Positions 40,988 through 49,979 are shown, numbered from the stretch's first letter. The stretch: DNA of 64,000 bases from Hahella sp. (GCA_028280065.1 JANQMN010000053.1:100609-164608); one strand, 5' to 3'. The notes: a model not told the origin generated them from the letters alone. Numbers and translations: made by a program.

Positions 40988-42020
40988 TCATGTAAATCTT
41001 GGATGCAGCTTCGCTGCATTAAATTCTTCTTTATACATCAATACCGACCAGGCAATCCATGCCAACTTAATTGGCCAATGCCACACACACCACTTTAACG
41101 GGCTTTGTCTGGCGTAACCCGATCAACCATTCTCCAAATACCAACCCAGTTTTCTCTGACCTCGCTAATATCGCTCTGGTTCCATGGATAAACAGGGTGC
41201 GTAGAAGCTTATAGCCACGCTTGCCGATACTCAGGCACTTTGTCTTGCTTCCCGTCGAGTGCTGATGAGGAACCAATCCTAACCACGCTGCCAAGTTTCG
41301 ACCATTTTTAATGTGTTGACCTGACTCAAATTCTGACAAACACTGGGCAGCGGCCAGATCGCCTACACCCGGGATTGTCTTTAATAGCTGGCCATTCTCG
41401 TTCTCCGAGACTAAGCAAGACAATATCTTGCCTTGCCGCGGTATACGCTCGCTTAAATCGGCATAGTATTCATGCAACTCAACTAACTCTTCAATTAGCA
41501 TGGAAGGGAGCGACTACCTTTGACCAGCAAGCCAAGCAAATAGGCGCTTCATGACAACATGCCCTTGCGGCAAACTAATTCCAAATTCTAAGAGTAATGC
41601 GCACACCCGAGACATACAGGCCGTTCGTTCCTTAACATAACCACTTGGAACCCGATGGATGGCACCAATATCCTGCGCCTCCTCAGGTTTTACAGCCACA
41701 AAACCCATTGATGGTCGTTGGCTTGTTTCAGATATCGCATCCGCATCAATGAAGTCATTCCTGCTCGTTTTGACGAACGCTTTCCCATATTGGGGCGATA
41801 TCAGCGTTACTTGGTGCCCCTGTTTTTGACAATAACGGCCTAACCCATGTGCACCACTGCAGGCTTCAAGGGCTATCGTTGTTTTAACGTGGTTAGCTAA
41901 AAACTCGCAGAGCTTAGGGTGGGTAATTTTCTTGCGGAATTGTATTCGGCCCGATTGATCATGACCAACTATATGGAAAGACGATTTACCTAGATCAATG
42001 CCAATGACTTTGATATGCAT
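40988..42020 (-). pseudogene. IS110/IS1111-family transposase, inactivated by an amber codon and a frameshift
   Basis: The N-terminal DEDD half runs from ATG at 42020 (GIDLGKSSF, ALEACSG, NDFIDADAI) to an in-frame TAG at 41514-41516. The C-terminal transposase_20 half (TIPGVGDLAAAQ, GRNLAAWLGLVP, GKRGYKLLRTLFIHG) resumes in the same frame straight after the TAG. At about 41070 the codons AAT TAA stop the protein at ALAN. Removing one T restores the family's C-terminus (NKLAWIAWSVLMYKEEF and onward) to a TGA at 40988-40990. The repaired protein would be about 344 residues, normal for IS110. Two independent lesions make autonomous transposition very unlikely. Confidence 0.92.
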
Positions 42021-42074
42021 GATGGTTCGCCTCTTTTCTAGTTACTTCACTCTCAGCATAAACCGCTGAGGAGT

Positions 42075-42086
42075 GAGGCGGACCAT
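42075..42086 (-). repeat. IS1111-type subterminal inverted repeat, right copy
   Basis: GAGGCGGACCAT, exact reverse complement of 40779-40790. It directly abuts the pilA-side hairpin at 42087-42120. Confidence 0.85.
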
Positions 42087-42120
42087 CTAATTAAACCCTC
42101 CTGATGGAGGGTTTAATTAG
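42087..42120 (-). terminator. Hairpin after pilA, at the IS junction
   Basis: A perfect 14-bp stem CTAATTAAACCCTC / GAGGGTTTAATTAG with a 6-base loop lies 15 bases after the pilA stop. Its 3' arm ends in TTTAATTAG on the minus strand. It is likely the pilA terminator, and the IS right end abuts it, so the IS may have inserted at this hairpin. Confidence 0.75.
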
Positions 42121-42135
42121 TCAGAAACTCGGAAA

Positions 42136-42552
42136 TTATCTGCAATTCGCTGGGCGATATTGAGGACGAACGTTACCACCATCACAAGTCCAGTCAACGG
42201 TACCATCTTGAAATGTGCCGGCGAAAACAATTGTAGACCCACCAGTCGCACCGGAAGCTGCTTTGAAGGCCACTGTTATGGTACCAGCATTCACTGTCAC
42301 AGCAGAAACATACTGACTCGTGATAGTAGAAGCCATGCCAGCTGTGGCATTGTCAGCTGGCCAACTATTGTCTGAAAGCCTATACTCAGAAACTGCAGAC
42401 TTGGCTGCACCAGCCATGTTAACACCTTCAGAGACCTTCGCTCGATTTGTGTAGTCTTGATAAGCAGGCACAGCGATTGCTGCCAAAATACCAATGATCG
42501 CTACAACGATCATCAATTCGATTAGGGTGAAACCCTTCTGTACGTTTTTCAT
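42136..42552 (-). CDS. pilA: Type IV major pilin PilA
   Basis: The start is the ATG at 42552. The frame is open further upstream but that region holds the promoter. The 138-residue prepilin has a short leader MKNVQKG cut before [20 protein letters not shown], the class IVa N-methylated helix with Glu5. The C-terminal disulfide loop is delimited by the two cysteines in the last 20 residues (WTCDGG ... PANCR). It is processed by PilD and assembled by PilB/PilC encoded next door. It is transcribed divergently from pilB from a sigma-54 promoter. Confidence 0.96.
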   Translation of the reverse strand: MKNVQKGFTLIELMIVVAIIGILAAIAVPAYQDYTNRAKVSEGVNMAGAAKSAVSEYRLSDNSWPADNATAGMASTITSQYVSAVTVNAGTITVAFKAASGATGGSTIVFAGTFQDGTVDWTCDGGNVRPQYRPANCR

Positions 42553-42615
42553 GGTGTTATCCTCGTTAGTAATTTTGCTCGACCGCGTAACATTGAGCGA
42601 CCTAAAATACACAAT

Positions 42616-42631
42616 TGCACTCTTTGTGCCA
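42616..42631 (-). promoter_or_regulatory. Sigma-54 promoter of pilA
   Basis: On the minus strand TGGCACAAAGAGTGCA carries GG and GC at exact -24/-12 spacing and matches the RpoN consensus (TGGCAC-N5-TTGCA) with one mismatch in the -12 box. It lies about 63 bases before the pilA ATG. This fits PilS/PilR-RpoN control of pilin genes. The regulator genes themselves are not in the window. Confidence 0.85.
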
Positions 42632-42839
42632 ACCTGAAGACTAGACCACTTTTGATTAACTAACAATAACTTAAATCATAGGATGTAAGAAGTAATTTCT
42701 ACCTTAATTCGGCAGCAGGCCATTTAACGGCATCATATGACAAATTTTGTCACTTTAAAAAGAGTATCGGAACGCACGACTTTGCTTTGTGGCTAAATCA
42801 TTCTAGACTACTGATTGACATATCCTTTTCGGCCAAGTA

Positions 42840-44558
42840 ATGAATACCAAAACCCAACTACCGCTGACAGGTCTTGCTCGCCGCTTCGTAACAGACAACC
42901 TAATTGACGAAGGTGCCGCGCGCGATGCCTTACAAGGCGCTTCTAAGGAAAAAATTCCATTCATTAGCTATCTTGTTCAAAATGGTATGGCTAATGCCAC
43001 ACAACTGGCTCTAGCGGCATCAACAGAATTTGGAGTTCCCTTATTTGACTTATCTTCCGTTGCATTAAATCAGTTACCGGAACAACTCGTTGATGAAAAG
43101 CTAATTCGCAAACATCACACCCTGCCGCTTTTCAAGCGAGGCAATCGTCTATACGTAGCAGTAGCTGACCCCACCAACCTTCAAGCATTGGATGAAATTA
43201 AGTTCAACACTGGCATGAGTACCGATGCTGTGTTGGCTGAAGAGGATAAGCTCGCAAAAGTCATAGAAAGATATTTGGATGCCCAAGACACAACTCTTGA
43301 TGGCATGGACGATGCAGATCTTGAAGACATTGACATAGAAGCAGGTGACGACAGCGAAAGAGACGAAGAATCTGGTGGCGAACAGGATGATGCTCCAATA
43401 GTAAAATATATTAACAAAATGCTGCTAGATGCGATAAAAACAGGTGCATCCGACATTCATTTCGAACCTTACGAGAAAAGCTACAGAGTACGATATCGCC
43501 GCGATGGGATTTTGAGAGAAATATCCAAGCCTTCGATAAAGCTTTCATCCAAATTGGCAGCTAGGTTAAAAGTCATGTCACAAATGGACATTTCTGAGCG
43601 TAGAATACCTCAGGATGGCCGGATAAAAATGAAACTTTCGAAAAATAAAGCCATCGATTTCCGAGTCAATACGCTTCCAACTCTTTGGGGGGAGAAAATC
43701 GTTCTTCGGATTCTCGATCCGAGCAGCGCAAAACTTGGGATAGACATGCTTGGATATGAACCTGAACAAAAGCAAATGTATCTCGATACATTGGCCCAAC
43801 CACAGGGCATGATTCTGGTTACAGGGCCAACCGGAAGTGGAAAAACAGTATCTCTCTATACCGGGCTTAATATCCTAAACACTCCTGAGACGAACATATC
43901 TACCGCTGAAGATCCCGTTGAAATCAATCTTGAGGGTATTAATCAAGTTAACGTAAACCCTAAAGTTGGATTAGACTTCTCTTCTGCACTTAGGGCTTTC
44001 TTAAGGCAGGATCCTGACATAGTAATGGTGGGTGAGATTCGTGACCTCGAAACAGCTTCCATTGCGATCAAAGCAGCACAAACTGGACATTTGGTGCTAT
44101 CAACTTTACATACAAACAGCGCACCTGAAACTTTGACCCGCTTATTGAATATGGGGGTGCCTTCTTTCAACATTGCTACGTCAGTTAGCCTAATAATTGC
44201 TCAACGACTTGCGAGACGGCTATGTTCAGAGTGCAAACAAGAAAAAACCAATGTTCCCAGAGAAACGCTAGTTAAAGAAGGATTCACAGAAGAACAAATC
44301 GATACAGGATTTACCTTGTATGGTCCTAAAGGATGTGAAAAATGTAACCAGGAAGGGTACAAAGGAAGAGTGGGGATTTATGAAGTAGTGCGTATCACAC
44401 CAGAAATGCAAGAATTAATTATGCAAGAAGCGAGCTCGTTAGAAATTGCCAAACTCGCACAGCAACAAGGGTTTAACAACCTGAGGCAATCCGGGCTTTT
44501 AAAAGTGATTCAAGGTGTCACCAGCCTAGAAGAAGCTAATCGGGTAACGAAGGATTAA
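42840..44558 (+). CDS. pilB: Type IV pilus assembly ATPase PilB
   Basis: The 572-residue extension ATPase has an N-terminal MshEN domain (about 1-160, FGVPLFDLSSV and following), an acidic linker (about 160-185), Walker A GPTGSGKT (about 330), the Asp box, Walker B MVGEIRDLETASIA and the tetracysteine zinc motif (CSECKQE ... CEKCNQEGYKGR). It powers pilin polymerisation at the inner membrane. pilC follows 4 bases later, so the two are coupled. MshEN domains in PilB relatives can bind c-di-GMP, consistent with c-di-GMP enzymes in this window. Confidence 0.97.
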   Translation: MNTKTQLPLTGLARRFVTDNLIDEGAARDALQGASKEKIPFISYLVQNGMANATQLALAASTEFGVPLFDLSSVALNQLPEQLVDEKLIRKHHTLPLFKRGNRLYVAVADPTNLQALDEIKFNTGMSTDAVLAEEDKLAKVIERYLDAQDTTLDGMDDADLEDIDIEAGDDSERDEESGGEQDDAPIVKYINKMLLDAIKTGASDIHFEPYEKSYRVRYRRDGILREISKPSIKLSSKLAARLKVMSQMDISERRIPQDGRIKMKLSKNKAIDFRVNTLPTLWGEKIVLRILDPSSAKLGIDMLGYEPEQKQMYLDTLAQPQGMILVTGPTGSGKTVSLYTGLNILNTPETNISTAEDPVEINLEGINQVNVNPKVGLDFSSALRAFLRQDPDIVMVGEIRDLETASIAIKAAQTGHLVLSTLHTNSAPETLTRLLNMGVPSFNIATSVSLIIAQRLARRLCSECKQEKTNVPRETLVKEGFTEEQIDTGFTLYGPKGCEKCNQEGYKGRVGIYEVVRITPEMQELIMQEASSLEIAKLAQQQGFNNLRQSGLLKVIQGVTSLEEANRVTKD

Positions 44559-44562
44559 TCAA

Positions 44563-45783
44563 ATGGCTCAAGCAGCACAAAAAGTTGATGTCTTTGTTTG
44601 GGAAGGTACTGATAAAAAAGGCAATAAAACAAAAGGCGAAGCATCAGGTAGCAATATCGCACTTGTTAAGGCCCAACTAAGAAAGCAGGGCGTCAACCCG
44701 ACAAAAGTCAGAAAAAAACCCAAGCCACTTTTTGGCACCGGGAAAAAGAAAATAACACCATTTGATATTGCCGTATTTACCCGACAAATGGCAACCATGA
44801 TGAAAGCTGGCGTGCCATTAGTTCAGTCATTCGATATTGTTGCAGATGGCTTGGAGCATCCGGCTTTAAGAGACTTGGTACTGGAAATAAAGAACGATGT
44901 GGCTGCAGGAAATAACTTTGCTGGGGCACTCAAAAAACATCCTCGTCACTTTGATGATCTTTTCTGTAATTTGATTGATTCGGGAGAAAAATCCGGTGCA
45001 CTAGAAACCATGCTGGATAGAGTAGCCACCTATCTCGAGAAAACAGAAACGCTGAAAAAGAAAGTAAAGAAGGCAATGACTTACCCAATCGCGGTGCTTG
45101 TAGTCGCTTTCATCGTAACCGGAATTCTCTTGGTCAAAGTTGTGCCTCAGTTCCAAGACTTGTTCCAAGGATTTGGTGCTGACCTTCCAGCATTTACATT
45201 GTTTGTAATTCAAATATCTGAAGTCATGCAAGAATGGTGGTTTATTGTCTTAATTTCTATTATTGCAATTGGATTGGCGTTCAGAGAGGCTAGACTAAGG
45301 TCAGATAAATTTTCCGATGCGGTGGATGGGTGGATCCTGAAAGCACCGATAGTTGGAGATATTTTGTATAAGTCCGCAGTTGCAAGATACGCCAGAGTTT
45401 TATCTACGACATTCGCTGCGGGCGTTCCGCTAGTGGATGCTCTTGAGTCCGTAGCTGGAGCAACGGGCAATGCTGTATTCAGCAAAGCTGTATACAAAAT
45501 AAGAGATGAAGTCTCTGCTGGAACACAGCTACAATTTAGCATGAAAAGTAGCGGGATATTTCCAGCTCTTGCCGTACAGTTAACTGCAATTGGTGAAGAA
45601 TCTGGGGCACTAGATAACATGTTAGAGAAAGTAGCGGATCACTATGAAGCTGAAGTTGATGATGCAGTTGATAACCTAACAGCTCTGATGGAACCCTTAA
45701 TCATGTCTGTACTTGGTGTTCTAATCGGTGGCCTAATTGTCGCAATGTACCTACCAATATTCCAACTGGGTCAAGTCGTTTAA
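44563..45783 (+). CDS. pilC: Type IV pilus inner-membrane platform protein PilC
   Basis: The 406-residue protein is of normal length and has two T2SSF domains (about 70-190 and 275-400; FTRQMATMMKAGVPLVQSFD and YARVLSTTFAAGVPLVDALE are the repeated motifs) and three membrane helices. It forms the platform between PilB and the growing pilus. It overlaps functionally with pilB (4-base gap) and is followed by an intrinsic terminator that limits readthrough into pilD. Confidence 0.97.
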   Translation: MAQAAQKVDVFVWEGTDKKGNKTKGEASGSNIALVKAQLRKQGVNPTKVRKKPKPLFGTGKKKITPFDIAVFTRQMATMMKAGVPLVQSFDIVADGLEHPALRDLVLEIKNDVAAGNNFAGALKKHPRHFDDLFCNLIDSGEKSGALETMLDRVATYLEKTETLKKKVKKAMTYPIAVLVVAFIVTGILLVKVVPQFQDLFQGFGADLPAFTLFVIQISEVMQEWWFIVLISIIAIGLAFREARLRSDKFSDAVDGWILKAPIVGDILYKSAVARYARVLSTTFAAGVPLVDALESVAGATGNAVFSKAVYKIRDEVSAGTQLQFSMKSSGIFPALAVQLTAIGEESGALDNMLEKVADHYEAEVDDAVDNLTALMEPLIMSVLGVLIGGLIVAMYLPIFQLGQVV

Positions 45784-45797
45784 ACACTCAAGCAAGG

Positions 45798-45825
45798 AAA
45801 AACCCCGCTTATGTGGGGTTTTTTT
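45798..45825 (+). terminator. Intrinsic terminator between pilC and pilD, abutting the pilD start
   Basis: AAAAACCCCGC TTAT GTGGGGTTTTT forms an 11-bp stem with one G-U pair, followed by further Ts. It ends exactly where the pilD ATG at 45826 begins, leaving no room for a ribosome-binding site outside the stem. Confidence 0.88.
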
Positions 45826-46725
45826 ATGGCATTTATGGACAACTTCTTCAATTTACTATCTATTTATCCAGCTCTCCTGTATTGCTGTGTCGTAGTAATC
45901 TCGCTCCTCTTCGGCAGCTTCTTCAACGTAGTAATCCACCGCCTCCCAAAGATGCTGGAACACGAATGGCGCTGCCAGTGCAAAGAACTCTTGGGACAAA
46001 CTGACGACAAATCCCCAGCAGAAGAAACACCAATCAACCTCGCCTACCCTCCTTCAAATTGCCCAAAGTGTGGCCACGGCATCAAACCTTGGGAGAATAT
46101 TCCTGTTCTTAGTTACCTGTTCTTACGTGGAAAGTGCTCCAACTGCAAAAACCCCATTTCTATCCGCTATCCTATGATTGAAATTGCTGCCGCACTTCTC
46201 GCTGTAATTGCCATTGCAACCTTCGGTTTCAACTGGATGGGTTTGTCGGTTGTGGTTTTCTCCTGGTTTTTGCTGGTGCTTTCTATGATCGATTTCGATA
46301 CCCAGTTATTACCGGATAATTTGACCTATCCGCTACTTTGGATGGGTTTGATTGTGAATTCATGGAATATGTTCGTCCCACTAGACCAGGCAATGTGGGG
46401 CGCTGTGGCAGGGTATCTTTCCTTATGGTCGGTGTACCATCTGTTCAAGTTGTTAACCGGCAAGGAAGGGATGGGCTTTGGTGATTTCAAATTATTGGCG
46501 GCACTTGGGGCATGGATGGGCTGGAAGATGCTGCTGTTGATCATTCTAGTCTCTTCATTCGTCGGCGCGATCATTGGTCTGGCAATGATTTTGATTTTGG
46601 GTCGCGACAAAAACATCCCTATTCCTTTCGGTCCATATCTCGCCATTGCCGGTTGGATAGCGATGCTTTGGGGAAATGACATCATGGCAGCCTACTTGGG
46701 CAGCTTTCAATCTGCAGCCTCCTAG
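45826..46725 (+). CDS. pilD: Prepilin leader peptidase / N-methyltransferase PilD
   Basis: I use the ATG at 45826. An earlier in-frame ATG at 45811 lies inside the terminator loop, and another at 45835 is possible. The protein of about 299 residues has an N-terminal DiS_P_DiS domain with two CxxC pairs (CPKCGHGI ... CSNCKNP) and about seven membrane helices. The aspartyl-protease residues lie in SMIDFDTQLLPD and GMGFGDFKLLAALGAW. It cleaves and N-methylates pilin and pseudopilin leaders. coaE starts one base after its stop. Confidence 0.94.
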   Translation: MAFMDNFFNLLSIYPALLYCCVVVISLLFGSFFNVVIHRLPKMLEHEWRCQCKELLGQTDDKSPAEETPINLAYPPSNCPKCGHGIKPWENIPVLSYLFLRGKCSNCKNPISIRYPMIEIAAALLAVIAIATFGFNWMGLSVVVFSWFLLVLSMIDFDTQLLPDNLTYPLLWMGLIVNSWNMFVPLDQAMWGAVAGYLSLWSVYHLFKLLTGKEGMGFGDFKLLAALGAWMGWKMLLLIILVSSFVGAIIGLAMILILGRDKNIPIPFGPYLAIAGWIAMLWGNDIMAAYLGSFQSAAS

Positions 46726-46726
46726 T

Positions 46727-47344
46727 ATGAGTCAGACACCTGTAAAAAGCCTGATCGTTGGGCTTACGGGGGGCATTGGCAGTGGCAAGTCAGCGGCGAT
46801 GGCTTTTTTTGAGGAGCTTGGGGTTCCCTGTATCGATGCCGATATCGTGGCGCGGCAAGTCGTAGATCCTGGAGAAGCAGCCTTGGATAGGATTGCCGAA
46901 CGTTTTGGCGCGGAGGTTATCACCAAGAACGGTGCGCTGGATCGAGCCGTGCTTCGCAGCAAAGTGTTTGCCAATGAGAAAGAACGTGCATGGCTGGAAA
47001 GCTTACTGCACCCGCTCATCAATATTAGAATTTGTGACTGGCTAGCCTCCCAGGACGCCCCGTATATTGTACTTTGTTCGCCGTTACTGCTGGAAACCCG
47101 CCAGCATCAGTTGGTCGACCGGGTCCTGCTTATCGATGTTCCTGTGGAATTACAAATCTCCCGCACCGTGACGCGGGATCAGAACTCCGTCGACCAGGTT
47201 AAATCCATCATTGCAAGCCAAATGTCCCGGGAAGAGAAGCAACAACGCGCAGATGACATTATCGTAAACGACCAAGACCTTGCATTCCTACAGGAAGAAG
47301 TCGTTAAATTACATGAAAGCTATTTGAAGCGAGTCAATCATTAG
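46727..47344 (+). CDS. coaE: Dephospho-CoA kinase
   Basis: The start is the ATG at 46727, immediately after the pilD stop; the frame continues upstream in pilD out of frame. The 205-residue product has the P-loop GLTGGIGSGKS (about 10-20) and CIDADIVARQVVDPG, which are conserved in CoaE. It phosphorylates dephospho-CoA to CoA, the last step of CoA synthesis. The pilD-coaE-yacG order is conserved in many gammaproteobacteria. Confidence 0.95.
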   Translation: MSQTPVKSLIVGLTGGIGSGKSAAMAFFEELGVPCIDADIVARQVVDPGEAALDRIAERFGAEVITKNGALDRAVLRSKVFANEKERAWLESLLHPLINIRICDWLASQDAPYIVLCSPLLLETRQHQLVDRVLLIDVPVELQISRTVTRDQNSVDQVKSIIASQMSREEKQQRADDIIVNDQDLAFLQEEVVKLHESYLKRVNH

Positions 47345-47359
47345 CCAGAAGCTATTACT

Positions 47360-47614
47360 ATGTCTTTAGATGATCATTCTGAGCCGGAACGAAAATCGAT
47401 AAAAAGCGTCAATTGCCCTACCTGTAAAACCCAAGTTATCTGGGATAGTCGCTCTCTCTATCGCCCGTTTTGCAGCAAGCGCTGCCAGCTTATCGATCTA
47501 GGCGCCTGGTCTGAAGAGGAGTACCGAATTCCTGAAAACCAGCCGACAGAGAGTTGGTCTGATTCTTCTAGTTCGGAGCAGTTTGAAAACGGCAACCGCC
47601 ACCAAGATCACTGA
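47360..47614 (+). CDS. yacG: DNA gyrase inhibitor YacG, zinc-binding
   Basis: The 84-residue product has the zinc motif CPTCKTQ ... [22 protein letters not shown], the YacG signature. It binds zinc and inhibits gyrase by interaction with GyrB. It follows coaE by 15 bases. Its C-terminal tail is acidic and serine-rich, and its end overlaps the open frame of the next gene. Confidence 0.92.
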   Translation: MSLDDHSEPERKSIKSVNCPTCKTQVIWDSRSLYRPFCSKRCQLIDLGAWSEEEYRIPENQPTESWSDSSSSEQFENGNRHQDH

Positions 47615-47684
47615 AAGCATAGTGTCGGACTTTACCCACGGGGCTATACTACTGAAATCTACGATGGCAAGGCTGCCAAGCGAT

Positions 47685-48791
47685 ATGCCTCTCACGTTCA
47701 AACATCGCTCCAATATCCTCAGTACGGTTATACATTTGCTCGCGGCATGCCTCCGCCACAGGGGAGCAAAAACGGTAATCATTCCTTGCAGATCCATTAA
47801 CCGCCTGATAATTCTACTTTTTTTAGTGGGACTCGATTGTTCGGCCAATCAGAGTAGCACTACAATCTCTCAATCTCCTGACGAAAAACAGCTAACAGAC
47901 GATCCGGCCAACCAGGATGCCTATTTCGCGCAAACCTTTGAATGGTTTGTTGAAAAGCGCAATTCCTGGTCCAAAGGGCTAGGCTCCATGGGGCGTGAAG
48001 TCGATGGATTCTTTGCCGATACCGAAGCTGAGGGAACTGAGAATAAGAGCTTTGTAAAAATCGGTGTTTTCAATGTCTGGCGCAAGATCGAAGGTATCGA
48101 TCCTGAAACCCGATTCCGTTTCCGGCTTCACCTGCCCTATACCGAGGAACGCTTGAAATTCGTTGTCGAAAACGAACCGGAAGAAACCCTCTCCCTCGAA
48201 GAAAGAAACCGCCAGAATGTTTTACGTAAAGAAGAAACCACCGAATCCCTAAGCGCCGGGTATTTCCGTGTGCTTTTGGGGTTGGAGCAATGGAAGTTTA
48301 ACGGCGATATCGGTTTGCGTTTGCGTAATCCCCTGGACCCGTTTGTCAGGGGCAAAGCGAATCGCAAGTGGAAGTTAGAGGATGATTTGGTATTTCGCAT
48401 AAAAGAAACCGTCTCCTATTTCAATTCGGAGGGTATATCTCAAACCAGTCAGGCATATTTTGAGAAAGAACTGTCGGAGGAGTTGTTCTTCAGGTCCAAA
48501 ACTGAAGCACAATGGTTTAAGGAAAAGGATGGCTGGGAGTTTGCCCAAACATTTTCCATGACGGAAATACTCAATACCCAAAGCGCCATGGTCTATCGCT
48601 TTGGCTGGCTGATGGAAAGCAGGCCGCACTTCCGCACCACATCGACCTATGTCAACCTGACCTATCGGCAAAAACTCTTCAGGGACTGGCTATTTCTAGA
48701 GTTTACACCCGAACTCCTGTTCCCGAGGGATGACAATTTTAAACCCAATCCGTCCCTGACGTTCGGGTTGGAATTGTTGTTTGCCGAATAA
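47685..48791 (+). CDS. Predicted outer-membrane-type protein, unrecognised
   Basis: The frame is open from 47583 but the start is uncertain. ATGs at 47664 and 47685 both lie outside yacG, and the latter gives 368 residues. A hydrophobic stretch LIILLFLVGLDCSANQ lies about residues 37-52 from this start and may be an internal signal/lipobox-like region. The rest is strand-rich with charged repeats (ETRFRFRLHLPYTEERLKFVV, LEFTPELLFPRDDNF) and ends in a hydrophobic strand with a terminal acidic residue, as in a small beta-barrel. I do not recognise the family. It sits between yacG and trmO on the same strand. Confidence 0.55.
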   Translation: MPLTFKHRSNILSTVIHLLAACLRHRGAKTVIIPCRSINRLIILLFLVGLDCSANQSSTTISQSPDEKQLTDDPANQDAYFAQTFEWFVEKRNSWSKGLGSMGREVDGFFADTEAEGTENKSFVKIGVFNVWRKIEGIDPETRFRFRLHLPYTEERLKFVVENEPEETLSLEERNRQNVLRKEETTESLSAGYFRVLLGLEQWKFNGDIGLRLRNPLDPFVRGKANRKWKLEDDLVFRIKETVSYFNSEGISQTSQAYFEKELSEELFFRSKTEAQWFKEKDGWEFAQTFSMTEILNTQSAMVYRFGWLMESRPHFRTTSTYVNLTYRQKLFRDWLFLEFTPELLFPRDDNFKPNPSLTFGLELLFAE

Positions 48792-48806
48792 TCGTAAGAT
48801 ACCTAC

Positions 48807-49514
48807 ATGGAATACTCCCTAACTCCAATCGCTGAAATCAAATCCTGTTATCGGGAAAAGTTCGGCGTACCGAGGCAACCGGGATTACTTCCCGAAATAG
48901 AAGCGGAAATTCACTTCGCGCCGGCCATTTCTGACATCCAGGCATTTGAAGGATTGGAGCAATTTAGCCATCTATGGATACTGTTTGCTTTTCATCTCAA
49001 TGCTAACCAGAGCTGGAAACCACGGGTTCGCCCGCCGCGGCTGGGCGGGAATCAATCGATGGGGGTTTTTGCGACACGTTCGCCATTTCGACCCAATCCG
49101 ATCGGTTTGTCTGTAGTGCGATATGCAGGCCTGCAAGTGAAACCGGATTGCCTGATATTGAAGGTGTTGGGCGGTGACTTCGTGAACGGGACGCCTGTAT
49201 TGGATATCAAGCCCTATATTCCCTACGCAGACGCGATTCCGGACGCGCGGGGAGGCTTTGCCGACACTAGGCCCGATGCAGTGTTGGAAGTTGGGTTTAC
49301 GCCATCAGCCGAAGCTACGCTGGAGCATTACTCAGTCCACCAGCCGAAATTGAAATCGGTTATCTGCCATACCCTGACGCTGGACCCCAGACCGGCCTAT
49401 CGAAAGGGAAAGGATCAAAAAGAATACGGCATCCGATTGTTTGAATTTAATGTCCGTTGGTTGGTGGAAGGTTCGCGAGCGTTAGTGACGGGAATTGAAA
49501 GGGTCGACGAATAA
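48807..49514 (+). CDS. trmO: tRNA (N6-methyl) modification enzyme TrmO
   Basis: The 235-residue protein has the TsaA/YaeB fold: GLLPEIEAEIHFAPAISD, FSHLWILFAFH (about 50-60), VRPPRLGGNQSMGVFATRSPFRPNPIGLS (about 72-100) and the C-terminal tail domain. TrmO methylates the t6A37 base of tRNA-Thr to m6t6A with SAM. It starts 15 bases after the previous gene's stop. The identification is strong. Confidence 0.9.
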   Translation: MEYSLTPIAEIKSCYREKFGVPRQPGLLPEIEAEIHFAPAISDIQAFEGLEQFSHLWILFAFHLNANQSWKPRVRPPRLGGNQSMGVFATRSPFRPNPIGLSVVRYAGLQVKPDCLILKVLGGDFVNGTPVLDIKPYIPYADAIPDARGGFADTRPDAVLEVGFTPSAEATLEHYSVHQPKLKSVICHTLTLDPRPAYRKGKDQKEYGIRLFEFNVRWLVEGSRALVTGIERVDE

Positions 49515-49529
49515 CGAGCCTGGAGATAT

Positions 49530-49979
49530 TTACTCCTCTGCCATGTCCGGCGTTGCGGCACCAGGAAAACCGCTGGCAAATTTCATTATCCACTCGGCTG
49601 CCGCTTGTTCGCCGGTCAGCGTTCTGCCCTCGTTGATAAAGGCTTCGCGTTTGTAATGCTCAATATGGCAAACCTGTTCGACCATGCGTACCGCATAGGC
49701 GTCTTCTGCGTTCAAAAAGTGCAGGCCGATCTCGTAACCGAGTTCGGCATACCGGCACCACATCACTTCCGCATTGGAACTGAAAGGCGGCTTAGCAAGT
49801 AATATACTGACCGTTACTTTTTCTCCGATGGCAAAAGGCCGCGAAGTTATGCAGCACAACCCGCCATGGCTAATGTTTTGTAGACTGGTACTGACTTCTG
49901 CAGTCGATTCACCGGCGGCACCGGCCTGCTTTTCAAGCCGGATAGGGATGTCTGTTGGATGACGAATAAACTGCCGCAT
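49530..49979 (-). CDS. PilZ-domain protein (c-di-GMP binding)
   Basis: I start at the ATG at 49979 (MRQFIRHPTDIPI), because GAAGAA precedes it and the frame upstream has no better start. The 149-residue product has the PilZ RxxxR motif (RQFIR at residues 2-6) and NISHGGLCC (D/N-x-S-x-x-G). Both c-di-GMP-binding elements are present. A C-terminal helical extension of about 50 residues follows the domain. It is co-directional with, and about 80 bases downstream of, the hybrid kinase gene. Confidence 0.88.
   Translation of the reverse strand: MRQFIRHPTDIPIRLEKQAGAAGESTAEVSTSLQNISHGGLCCITSRPFAIGEKVTVSILLAKPPFSSNAEVMWCRYAELGYEIGLHFLNAEDAYAVRMVEQVCHIEHYKREAFINEGRTLTGEQAAAEWIMKFASGFPGAATPDMAEE

Larger units (their letters stand above)
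40779..42086 (-). mobile_element. Decayed IS1111-type (IS110 family) insertion sequence
   Basis: The element is bounded by a perfect 12-bp inverted repeat: ATGGTCCGCCTC (40779-40790) and GAGGCGGACCAT (42075-42086). Terminal bases beyond these subterminal repeats belong to the element in the IS1111 group, so the true ends lie a few bases outside. It contains one DEDD-type transposase with two disabling lesions and a 197-base non-coding end downstream of the transposase. A third, near-identical repeat GATGGTTCGCCTC is at 42021-42033. It separates pilA from the GT-C gene. Confidence 0.85.

Noticed and set aside
41514..41516. In-frame TAG in the transposase as a recoded codon (readthrough or pyrrolysine)
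   Set aside because: A second lesion (frameshift near 41070) shows the gene is decaying, so an ordinary nonsense mutation is the simpler explanation.
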